The notes under the pieces are model-generated. The model was not told where the DNA came from. It was given only the letters and a program-made list of their open reading frames with translations, and did no database searches. A stretch of 64,000 nt of DNA. Origin: Microbulbifer bruguierae. Its GTDB lineage: Bacteria; Pseudomonadota; Gammaproteobacteria; Pseudomonadales; Cellvibrionaceae. The stretch spans positions 3,686,001-3,750,000 of the forward strand of contig NZ_CP118605.1 of the NCBI RefSeq assembly GCF_029869925.1, given 5' to 3'. A program made the position numbers and the translations under genes. Of the stretch, positions 52,761 to 60,865 are shown piece after piece. The first letter of the stretch is position 1; every line of letters starts with the position of its first letter.

Positions 52761-55118
52761 TTACCACTTGAAGCGAAAACCAAAGGTCAGGTTTGCCTGG
52801 TAGCTGTCACCGAAGTTTTCCAGACTGGTGGCGTAGCCGGCCTCGCCGTACACCGAACAGCGGTCCCCGCACTGGTCGTAGGTAAACCCCACCCCGAGCT
52901 GCCCCCACCATTCGTCCCGCCCTTGGTACATGGAGGTGTGGGACACCTTCACTTCGGTGTCGTCATCGAAGTAGTAATAGGCGTTGGCGATGGCGTAGAG
53001 CCCGAAGCGCTCCAGCAGCAGGTTGCCGTACATATTGCGGTTGATCCGCTGGCTGACCCGTTGCTCCAGCGCGAGGCCAAGGCGCAGGGAGCTGCCGCCG
53101 TTCTCGGTGTCCTTCAGTTGCGCATGGTAGGGGTCGCGGTTATCGTCGATTTCCTCGGCGGCGTAGACGAACTGGGCCTGCGGGGTGAGGGAGAGGAAAT
53201 TGCACAGCTTGAAGCTGTGGCCAGCCTCGGCGGAAAAGGTAAAGCCCACGGCATCGTTGTCGGTACCGAGGTAATAGAGTTCGTAAGAGAGCAGGTCGGA
53301 ATCGAACCAGTTGAACTGGGCCAGCAGGTCGGCATAGGTGCCCTGGCTGCCATACCAGGTAAGGGTGGTGCCCACGCCAAAGCTATCGGTGTCGATCTCG
53401 CCGTGACCGAAAAAACTGTCCAGCTCGGTATTGCCGTAGCCGTACTGGGCAAACACGCCAAGCATCAGGCGGCCGCTGTACACCGCCGGGTCGAAGGAAA
53501 AGTCCGAGCCGATCTGGACCAGACCGTAGTCCTGCTGCCACTCGGCGCGGCTGGTGGAGCGTTCCGGCGCGTGATCGCTGTAGCGGGACGCCGCGCGTAG
53601 CCACAGGCCGCCGCCGTCGATGGTTCTCTCGATGCCGTTGCTGTAGCAGCAGATATCGCGGTCGCGAAAGCTGGTTGCCGCCCAGAAGCGGTTGCCGAGG
53701 CGCTGGCGCAAGGTGCCGGGCTCGTTCATCTGGCGAATTACCTGAGCGTAGGTTTCGTACAGCACGGCGCCTGCCTGCCAGCGGGGAATCAAAGCGCCGC
53801 TGCCGTCAAACGGATCTGGCAGGGTCGAGCGCAGATACCAGCCACCGTCATCGTGGGTTTCCAGCCCGCCGCTGTGCAGGGTGTAGCCGTAGGCGCCGGC
53901 GACGGTCACCGGCTGGCCGTCAAAACCCAGATAGTCGCCGTCCAGAATAAACGTATCCGGCGGCGCGTTGCCGCCGACTTCAATCACTTTGATCCCGTCG
54001 CCACGGGTCGCGCGCCCGGCACCATTGCGGTTGAAAATACGCACAAAGGTCTGGCCGCTGGCGTTGCCGGCAATGGTCAACAGGTCCGAGGGCGAGTCAT
54101 CGCGGCCGAGATGGGTGTCGATCCACAGGCGGCTGTTGCGCCCGGTGTAGTTCCCGAACTGACCACTGTCGTGGGCAGCAATGGTGAGTGTGTTGAAGCG
54201 ATCGTCCGCCAGCCACAGGGTGCCCGCGTTCACCACATCCCCGGAGATGATGAAATCCCGCGGCAGGAATTCCACGATACCGCCAAAACGAATATCCAGC
54301 CCGAGTGCTTCGCCGTCGGCAGTGCCGCCCCCCACGGCCAGGTTGCCACTCAGGCGTAGCTTTGAGCTGCCGTTGACGATGATGTGCTCCCAGTTCTGCA
54401 GCAGACCGCCATCGATTTCATGGTCCAGGTGGAACCGCAGGGTATCGACATAACCGTCATCGGCGGTGAGGTCATCGCCGCCATCGAGTATGGCGTCGCC
54501 CTCGTAAGCAAAGGCATCGATCCTGAGATAATCGGACCCATCACCGCCGCGAATCACGTCAACGATACCCTCATCCCAGTAAATGATGTCGTCGCCATCG
54601 CCGGCATCCAGATAGTCAAAAATAAATCCCCCGTCGAGAAGAATATCGTCATTACCGGCGCCGGTATTCAGTTCAAAGATGAGTCCATCGAGGACGGTGA
54701 CGTGATCATTGCCTGCGCCCGTATCCAGGCCGCCGCCAAAATAATTGCCGATCTCGGACTCGCGCACGTCGATGGTGACGGTGTCGTCGCCGTCGCCGGT
54801 GAGTAAATTGGTTTCAACGACTGCGCCGTTGATATTCACCAGATCATCGCCGGCCCCCGTATCCAGCGTGCCGATGGTGCCGCCATTCAGATCCAGGGTG
54901 TCATTGCCCCCGAAGCTGCTCACATCTGCACCCTCGGCGTCGTTGTCTTCATCGCACAGAATCTGGTCGGGGCCCGCAGTGCCGGTGTTGGATGGGGAGC
55001 ACTCAGCCCGCACCAGGGTTGGGATTGCAAACAGGCAAGCGGTCAGAATGCCGGCGGCAAATATCCTGAGAACCGAAGAGCGAAAAAAGTGCGGAAATTT
55101 CTGCGCTATAAAACTCAC
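52761..55118 (-). CDS. Autotransporter with Asp/Gly-rich RTX-like passenger repeats
   Basis: The 785-residue protein has a long signal sequence (FFRSSVLRIFAAGILTACLFAIPTLVRAE). The passenger's first ~150 mature residues contain repeats such as GGNDTLDLNGG, GAGDDLVNI, GDGDDTVTI, GAGNDHVTV, GAGNDDILL and GDGDDIIYW. These are spaced like RTX/haemolysin Ca2+-binding nonapeptides but are not perfect nonamers. A middle beta-rich part leads into a C-terminal autotransporter barrel of roughly 290 residues (SYQANLTFGFRFKW at the end). Export by Sec then self-insertion is expected. It follows the OmpW-type gene on the same strand. Confidence 0.88.
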   Translation of the reverse strand: MSFIAQKFPHFFRSSVLRIFAAGILTACLFAIPTLVRAECSPSNTGTAGPDQILCDEDNDAEGADVSSFGGNDTLDLNGGTIGTLDTGAGDDLVNINGAVVETNLLTGDGDDTVTIDVRESEIGNYFGGGLDTGAGNDHVTVLDGLIFELNTGAGNDDILLDGGFIFDYLDAGDGDDIIYWDEGIVDVIRGGDGSDYLRIDAFAYEGDAILDGGDDLTADDGYVDTLRFHLDHEIDGGLLQNWEHIIVNGSSKLRLSGNLAVGGGTADGEALGLDIRFGGIVEFLPRDFIISGDVVNAGTLWLADDRFNTLTIAAHDSGQFGNYTGRNSRLWIDTHLGRDDSPSDLLTIAGNASGQTFVRIFNRNGAGRATRGDGIKVIEVGGNAPPDTFILDGDYLGFDGQPVTVAGAYGYTLHSGGLETHDDGGWYLRSTLPDPFDGSGALIPRWQAGAVLYETYAQVIRQMNEPGTLRQRLGNRFWAATSFRDRDICCYSNGIERTIDGGGLWLRAASRYSDHAPERSTSRAEWQQDYGLVQIGSDFSFDPAVYSGRLMLGVFAQYGYGNTELDSFFGHGEIDTDSFGVGTTLTWYGSQGTYADLLAQFNWFDSDLLSYELYYLGTDNDAVGFTFSAEAGHSFKLCNFLSLTPQAQFVYAAEEIDDNRDPYHAQLKDTENGGSSLRLGLALEQRVSQRINRNMYGNLLLERFGLYAIANAYYYFDDDTEVKVSHTSMYQGRDEWWGQLGVGFTYDQCGDRCSVYGEAGYATSLENFGDSYQANLTFGFRFKW

Positions 55119-55169
55119 GATTGCCCCGCAGGATGCGTTATGGGTTTTTATCCGGGATGGGTAATACGC

Positions 55170-55913
55170 TTAAAATTCGTAGGTGATGCCGAGATTCAGG
55201 GTCCAGGGGTTGTACTCGATATCCGAGTAGAGCCGGCCGTAGCCCGGTCTGGTGGGGAAGGTCACTACGGCATCGGTATCGGCGTCGGTATACATCGCCG
55301 CAGCATTGATAAGCCAGCGTCTTCCATGGCCCAGTCGCCAGTCGATACCAATTTGCGCACTGGCGCCCCAGGAATGGCCAATACCCAATTTGGATAGCCC
55401 GGTGGCCATGCCGCTGGTTTTCAGGTAACGCTGCATTTCTGGGTCCAACTCGTCGTCATAAAAATCCGTGTAATTGACGCCGATGCCGATATACGGCTGC
55501 CCCAGGCAGCTTTCGTCCTGCCAGTACCAGTTGACGAACAGATTGGCGGAGGACGTGGTAAAAAAACCGAACTCGATATTGTCCCGCCCGGGATGGGCGC
55601 GAAAGTTGGTGATGGTCAGCGAGTGGTCCGGACTGCCGATATACATCGCCTCCACACCGAGATACGGCAGCGGTCGCCAGACACCGGAAATATTCCAGGT
55701 CACGTTCTCGTCGATATCCCAACCGGTGCGATAAAACTCCCAATCCTGCAGTACGTAGTATTTGAGGGGCGTGTTGTCGTCGTCCGGATAGACAAAGCTG
55801 GCACCCAGGCGGACATAAAACCGGGTGAGATCAACATCGGAAACAGGAATCTGCGCCAGCGTCAGCGCGGGAGACAGCAACGCCAGGGAAGCGGCCAGCT
55901 TGAGCTTTTTCAT
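55170..55913 (-). CDS. OmpW-family outer-membrane protein
   Basis: The 247-residue product has a signal peptide (LKLAASLALLSPALTLAQ) and an eight-strand beta-barrel pattern of the OmpW type. It contains FYVRLGASFVYPDDDNTPL, TWNISGVWRPLPYLGVEAMY, GQPYIGIGVNYTDFYD, GIGHSWGASAQIGIDWRLG and the terminal PWTLNLGITYEF with aromatic end. OmpW proteins form narrow hydrophobic channels for small apolar compounds. It lies 51 bases upstream of the autotransporter gene, so the two are probably an operon. Confidence 0.92.
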   Translation of the reverse strand: MKKLKLAASLALLSPALTLAQIPVSDVDLTRFYVRLGASFVYPDDDNTPLKYYVLQDWEFYRTGWDIDENVTWNISGVWRPLPYLGVEAMYIGSPDHSLTITNFRAHPGRDNIEFGFFTTSSANLFVNWYWQDESCLGQPYIGIGVNYTDFYDDELDPEMQRYLKTSGMATGLSKLGIGHSWGASAQIGIDWRLGHGRRWLINAAAMYTDADTDAVVTFPTRPGYGRLYSDIEYNPWTLNLGITYEF

Positions 55914-56283
55914 CGTTAACTCCGTTTAACACCGCTTGAGCCCGAACACGGTTTAATTCTTATGAGACTCAATGGCGGAAAAGCTTTTATGCGGCGCGGC
56001 AATTATTGCTATATAAACTGCCGAAGATCGTGCGAGAGCATCAGTAAAAGTAGCAGGGGAGTGGGATTTTGCCGTACCGGTGTGGGTATCCAGCTTGTCT
56101 GTGCTGATGAGGGTGAGTCAGATAAATACAGCGGCTTGAAGAGGGGAGCAGGGCAATCCCTTCGAAACAGGTGTCACCACTAGCTATCATACCAATTGCC
56201 ATTGCCTGTAAGACCAGTCGTGGTAGACTCTGTCAGTGATTTTATAGTCTGAATGGCAGAAACAATTACAGTAAAGAAATCCT
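55914..56283. other. Divergent intergenic region before the FadR-type gene
   Basis: About 370 bases between the OmpW gene and the GntR/FadR gene. It contains ATACCAAT (56189-56196), which on the other strand reads ATTGGTAT, a half-site of the GntR/UxuR operator type. No other gene with a ribosome site was found. Confidence 0.5.
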
Positions 56284-57060
56284 ATGAAAAGCGATTTTGT
56301 TGGAAATAACCGCCGAATTTATCAGCAGGTGGTAGAAAAAATGCTGGTACTGTTGGATAGCGGCGAATACCCCCCGGGGGTGCGCCTGCCTTCTGAGCGC
56401 GAGTTGTCTGAAATGTTTGACGTCAGCCGACCCAGTATTCGGGAAGCCATCATCGCACTGGAAGTCATGGGGCGGGTTTCGGTACGGACCGGCTCCGGTG
56501 TTTACGTCATTCAGCCCGTGAGCGTGTTCGCCGACAGCAAGGATTTCAGCCCCTTTGAACTGACCGAGGCCCGGGTTCTGGTGGAGGGCGAGGCGGCGGC
56601 ACTCGCGGCAACCATGATTACCGAGGAGCAGTTGGAAGACTTGCGAATGGCCTATCGGGATATGGTGCGGGAGAATGAAGCGGGAAACCTCACTTCCGAA
56701 CGGGCTGACCGCAAGTTTCACGAGGTGATTTCCCGGGCCACCAACAACCGGGTATTGATGAGTAGCATCGACAGGTTGTGGGATATTCAGGAGCATTCAC
56801 CGGATATTCAGGCGGTACACAAATCCGTGTGTAAAAAGGACGGGCAAAAGCGTCTGGCCGAGCACAAGGCAATTTTGCAGGCACTGGAAAATCACGACGC
56901 CTGTGCGGCACGCAAGGCCATGCGCCTGCACTTCAGTCGTTCCCTCAACGCCCTGCACGATGCTTCTGAAGCGCAGGCAGTGGAAGTGGTGCGCAGGGAA
57001 GTGTCCGAACGCCGCAAGCGCTTTTCCATCGACCGCCTGGGCGAAACTACCGGCTTCTGA
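56284..57060 (+). CDS. GntR/FadR-subfamily transcriptional regulator of the alginate locus
   Basis: The 258-residue protein has the GntR winged helix (YPPGVRLPSERELSEMFDVSRPSIREAIIALEVMGRVSVRTGSGVYV) and an FCD helical sensor domain (EARVLVEGEAAALAATMITEEQLEDL, FHEVISRATNNRVL, EHKAILQALENHDACAARKAMRLHFSRSL) with metal-binding His residues. FadR-type regulators of this kind respond to uronate or keto-acid metabolites such as KDG. It lies near a TonB receptor and alginate lyases, so it likely controls them. A terminator follows. Confidence 0.93.
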   Translation: MKSDFVGNNRRIYQQVVEKMLVLLDSGEYPPGVRLPSERELSEMFDVSRPSIREAIIALEVMGRVSVRTGSGVYVIQPVSVFADSKDFSPFELTEARVLVEGEAAALAATMITEEQLEDLRMAYRDMVRENEAGNLTSERADRKFHEVISRATNNRVLMSSIDRLWDIQEHSPDIQAVHKSVCKKDGQKRLAEHKAILQALENHDACAARKAMRLHFSRSLNALHDASEAQAVEVVRREVSERRKRFSIDRLGETTGF

Positions 57061-57076
57061 TTCATCCGCTAAAAAC

Positions 57077-57115
57077 AAAAAGGCCATATAGCCGCGATGT
57101 TATATGGCCTTTTTT
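57077..57115 (+). terminator. Terminator of the FadR-type gene
   Basis: AAAAGGCCATATA pairs with TATATGGCCTTTT around a ten-base loop (57091-57100), followed by a T-run. It lies 17 bases after the stop. Confidence 0.88.
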
Positions 57116-57190
57116 GTTGCCGGAATTTTTTCACACTTGCCACGTACTTCCATCGCGGCTGCGTTCTTTGAGTGGCTACCGTGCGGGTAC

Positions 57191-57213
57191 AAAAAAGCCC
57201 GCACGAGGCGGGC
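57191..57213 (-). terminator. Terminator of the alginate TonB receptor
   Basis: GCCCGC (57197-57202) pairs with GCGGGC (57208-57213). Read on the minus strand, the stem is followed by TTTTTTG, ending transcription about 140 bases after the receptor's stop. A second imperfect hairpin (57293-57328, CTGTAA...TTACAG arms) sits closer to the stop and may help. Confidence 0.8.
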
Positions 57214-57267
57214 AAATAGTGTCCGGTAGGCGGTACTTTCAGGTAATACCTCGCCGGATGGAGAAGA

Positions 57268-57277
57268 GTCAACCAAT
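57268..57277 (-). promoter_or_regulatory. ATTGGTTGAC motif copy 1
   Basis: On the minus strand this reads ATTGGTTGAC, identical to copies at 60604-60613 and 60731-60740. It lies between the FadR-type gene and the TonB receptor terminus, so its role here is unclear; it may be a weaker regulator site. Confidence 0.45.
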
Positions 57278-57349
57278 CGAACAAACTGAAAAGCCTGTAA
57301 CCCGTTCCGAGGGTTCGGATTACAGGCCTCCCTACGCCTGGGATAGCGC

Positions 57350-60300
57350 TTAGAACTTGGCTTTCAGGCCAAGGAATACACGCGGTCCGTAGCTGTTGAC
57401 TTCACCCAGGTTGTCAGTGGTGAAGAAGTACTGATTTTTCGGCTCATCAAACAGGTTGATGGCCTCAAGGCTCAGTTTCACGTTGTCGGTGAGCTGGTAG
57501 GACGCTTTCATTTCCCACACACCGGTATCGCCAACGTAGCGCAGACGGGTGCCATCACTGGTGTACGGCTGGAAGTACCCGCTGCGGTATTTGTAGATCA
57601 GGCTGGTGTCGAAATCGCCGATCTGGTAGTACACCTGACCGGAGAATACATTCTCAGAAAAGCCCGGCAGATTGCCCGGGGCAATGATGCCAATATTCTG
57701 AGAGGTCGCGTTACCGCTTTCGTCCAGTACCAGGGAGTCGCCATACAGACTGTCCTCAAACTCGAAGTCGGAGTCGGCGTAGTTGTAGCTCGCCTTGACA
57801 CCCAGACCACTGAAGTAACCCGGAAGGTAAGAGAACCGATGAGTACCGGTAATCTCAATACCATTCATGGTGCTGGTATCTTCGTTGGTGCGAACAATAT
57901 TGAATGCGGCGTCTACCTGCTGACCATCAACCAGGAAGTTTTCGGTAATTGTTGCGGTCTCGAAGCCTCCCTGGAAATTTTTGTGGTAGATACCAAAGGT
58001 CAACATACTGTCGTCGTTCGGATACCATTCGATGGCGGCATCGAAGTTCCAGGAAGTTAGCGGCTGCATATTCGGGTTGCCATCGCCATCCACACTGTTG
58101 AGAAGCTCGGATACCGAGGTGATGTCTTCTGAGGTGTTGGGACGGAAGGTTCGCGTATAGCCCAGGTCGGAGGGGTCGGGGCGCGACAGACCGCGGTAAA
58201 CCGCACCGCGCAGCATTACCTGTTCACTCAGGTCGGCGATAACGTTAAGGCTCGGCAGAACTTCGGTGTAGTCACCTCCGGCAGAAACGCGTTCGAGGTC
58301 AGCGCCGTCTACCGGACGCATCGACAAGGCACCGGTGTCACTGGTAACAATTTCGTAAGGGGTGCGATAGGCGACCGAGTCGACTTCAGTGTGCACAACC
58401 CGAACACCAAAGTTACCGCGTACCGGAGTGCTGTTTAGCTCACTGGAAAAATCTGCCATCAAATAGGCGGCGGTGGTGGTTTCGGTGACATCCGTTGCCG
58501 CAGCATCTTTCTGCGCCAATTCAGGGTAGGCAAAGGTCGCACCGACTTCTTCAAGAAGCATGTCGGTCACGCACTGGGTGTCAAATGTCGCCCAGCTATT
58601 GCTGCCCCCAACAACGGCACCGCTGCCATCAATTTGCGTAACCAGGTCACCGTTGCGTTCGGCATCCATGAAGTTGTCTTCCGGGAAGGCCATAGCACAG
58701 GCTTCATTGATTTCCGCAATCGCAGCAGCGCCCGCTTCGGTGTTGCGCTTGATGCTGTACTCAGAGCGGTAATCACCACTGCCGAGATTTACATACTCCA
58801 GTTCGGAGAATCGCAGACCACCCTTCACACCGGTGATCACGCCTTCATTAATATGCAGATCAAAGTCGGTGCGGAAGGCTTCGCTGGTATTGCGGCGATC
58901 CACGTCGTTGTCGATCCGCACGCGGAACTCATCGGAAAACAGGCTGTGATCCGTCACATCGAAGTCAGTGACCGTGTACTGACGAATACCGGAGTCAAAA
59001 TCCCAGCTAACTCTCGGGCGGTAGTTGGAATCACCACCGTAGATGTCGTCGTTATCGGATTGGGTGCGCAGGCCAACCTGCAATTCTTTTCGGGTGGTTT
59101 CCGAGAAAGAATAATCTGCAGAGACTGTCAGGTTTTCGCTGAAACTGTAGGCAATGTTCAGGCCGTAACCCAGGTAGTCTTCCGCGCGAGAGTAGAGTTC
59201 GCTATTGGATTCAATCGCGGTATCTCCCGCCCACTCTGTAACCGCACCAGTATCGGTTACCACCAGGCTTTCTGCGGTTACGCCGGGGGTAACACGCTTC
59301 ATGTTGGCAAAGTTCAGGATATGACGCTCTTCAGCCTGTACTCGCTCGGATTGCTGCAGGTCGAAATTGATATCGGTTTTGTCGTTAGGCTGGAACTGCA
59401 GCGCTACGAAAATCGCATCGCGCTTGTCGGAAGTATCGTTCTGACGGTAGCCATTGGAACTGCCTACAAACGCATAGGGGGAGCCATCGCTGATCGCCTT
59501 GCCGGTTTCAGGGTCAACAGCCGTCTGGTAACCCTGGTCACTGGAACCACCAACCTGGTCTTCGCAATCACCAGATCCGGAACGATAGAAGCCTTCGTTG
59601 GTGATTGAGGGATCGTTCAGGCAGGCCCACAAGGAGGTGCCACTCGGACTGGATGAGTTCATTTCCGCTTCAGGCTGGGAAATATCACTCTTTTCATAAC
59701 CCAGAGACACACCAAAGGCCATGCCGTTATCGAATTCGAACTGATCGACATAGCTGGCGGTACCGCGGAAACCGAAGTCTCCGGCCATGGTGTCGTCGAT
59801 ATTGAACTGATTTGGATTGATATTCGCCTTGGTATCGAGCTGGATACGCTGATTGCCGTACTCCAGTGGTTTCAGAGTTTCCAGCGCGATCAGACCGGCT
59901 ACGCCACCTTCGATCAGGCTGGCGTCCTGGGTCTTGTAAATCGCGATTTTATTCATCAGTTCGGAAGGGAACTGGGAGAAGTTTACCGAGCGGTCACCAC
60001 TGCCGTTGGTTGCTGCGCGGCCATTAAAGGTGGTGGCGCTGAGGTAAGGGCCCATCCCGCGGATGGAAATTTCGGTAGCGCCACCGTTTTCACGGTGAGA
60101 AGAAGCGCCGGTTACCGACTCCAATGCTTCACCGATAGACAGTGCAGGCAGGTCACCAATTTCATTCGCTGACATACCATCTACGATGGTGGTGGAGTTG
60201 CGTTTAATATCGATTGTGGTCTGGATGGTGGCGCGGGTGCCGGTTACGACTACTTCTTCCAGCGCCTGGTCTGACTCCTGTGCCTGCGCCATGCTCATAC

Positions 60301-60430
60301 AGGATGCAGCGGCTACTGCAGTTACCAGAAGTGATTTTTGAAAGCTTTTTGCAGAAAAGTGCTGCTTTTGCTTATTGAGGCTTTTCTCGATCGCCATTAC
60401 ATCTCTCGCGTCTTTATTATTATCACGCAT
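57350..60430 (-). CDS. TonB-dependent receptor of the alginate locus
   Basis: The 1026-residue receptor has a signal peptide (SLLVTAVAAASCMSMAQAQ) and a TonB-box-like LEEVVVTG. The plug contains NSTTIVDGMSANEIGDLPALSIGEALESVTGASSHRENGGATEISIRGMGPYLS and GGVAGLIALETLKPL. A large barrel ends in a terminal phenylalanine (VFLGLKAKF). Its place divergent from PL6/PL17 alginate lyases and beside a FadR-type regulator indicates uptake of alginate oligomers. The frame extends to 60499, but the ATG at 60430 with GGGGG upstream is the better start. Confidence 0.94.
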   Translation of the reverse strand: MRDNNKDARDVMAIEKSLNKQKQHFSAKSFQKSLLVTAVAAASCMSMAQAQESDQALEEVVVTGTRATIQTTIDIKRNSTTIVDGMSANEIGDLPALSIGEALESVTGASSHRENGGATEISIRGMGPYLSATTFNGRAATNGSGDRSVNFSQFPSELMNKIAIYKTQDASLIEGGVAGLIALETLKPLEYGNQRIQLDTKANINPNQFNIDDTMAGDFGFRGTASYVDQFEFDNGMAFGVSLGYEKSDISQPEAEMNSSSPSGTSLWACLNDPSITNEGFYRSGSGDCEDQVGGSSDQGYQTAVDPETGKAISDGSPYAFVGSSNGYRQNDTSDKRDAIFVALQFQPNDKTDINFDLQQSERVQAEERHILNFANMKRVTPGVTAESLVVTDTGAVTEWAGDTAIESNSELYSRAEDYLGYGLNIAYSFSENLTVSADYSFSETTRKELQVGLRTQSDNDDIYGGDSNYRPRVSWDFDSGIRQYTVTDFDVTDHSLFSDEFRVRIDNDVDRRNTSEAFRTDFDLHINEGVITGVKGGLRFSELEYVNLGSGDYRSEYSIKRNTEAGAAAIAEINEACAMAFPEDNFMDAERNGDLVTQIDGSGAVVGGSNSWATFDTQCVTDMLLEEVGATFAYPELAQKDAAATDVTETTTAAYLMADFSSELNSTPVRGNFGVRVVHTEVDSVAYRTPYEIVTSDTGALSMRPVDGADLERVSAGGDYTEVLPSLNVIADLSEQVMLRGAVYRGLSRPDPSDLGYTRTFRPNTSEDITSVSELLNSVDGDGNPNMQPLTSWNFDAAIEWYPNDDSMLTFGIYHKNFQGGFETATITENFLVDGQQVDAAFNIVRTNEDTSTMNGIEITGTHRFSYLPGYFSGLGVKASYNYADSDFEFEDSLYGDSLVLDESGNATSQNIGIIAPGNLPGFSENVFSGQVYYQIGDFDTSLIYKYRSGYFQPYTSDGTRLRYVGDTGVWEMKASYQLTDNVKLSLEAINLFDEPKNQYFFTTDNLGEVNSYGPRVFLGLKAKF

Positions 60431-60865
60431 GATTACCCCCAAGGAAGTCTGCGTTTCGTTGATAGTAACAAGGGCGCCCTGTTTTGGCGCCTCTTTCATT
60501 GCTCATCTCGCGGTTTTTCTTATCAGCCATTTGACCAGTGACATCCGTGCTCGCCGGCTGTCCGCGTTCTGGCTTGCACAAATTCTCACCTGTCCACAAG
60601 TCAGTCAACCAATTTTAAGAAAAAATTCGCTATTTGGACTGACCCCTGGTCGATTTTTGTGCGCTTATGCGGAGATTCCTGCGTTCTGCACCAATCCATG
60701 ACAAAGTTCCGTGGGTGACTGGTTAGCCTGATTGGTTGACAATTATTTTTTACCAATTTAGTCTGGCCCCATAATAACGCCGCAGTGTCGCTTGATGCCC
60801 TTGTCTGGTGCGGTCGGGGTGGCAACTTGTGGAAGGTAAAACCGAGAAAAACAATTCAGGTGATC
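60431..60865. promoter_or_regulatory. Divergent control region between TonB receptor and PL6 lyase
   Basis: About 435 bases. It holds two copies of ATTGGTTGAC in opposite orientations (60604-60613 minus, 60731-60740 plus). A candidate promoter for the lyase has TTGACA at 60736-60741, 17 bases, then TAGTCT at 60759-60764. The plus-strand motif copy overlaps that -35 element, so bound regulator would block polymerase. ATTGGT at 60731 and ACCAAT at 60752-60757 also form a wider inverted pair. Confidence 0.6.

Noticed and set aside
55962..56183. 73-residue plus-strand frame in the OmpW/FadR intergenic region
   Set aside because: There is no ribosome site, no recognisable domain, and it has odd codon use compared with neighbours.
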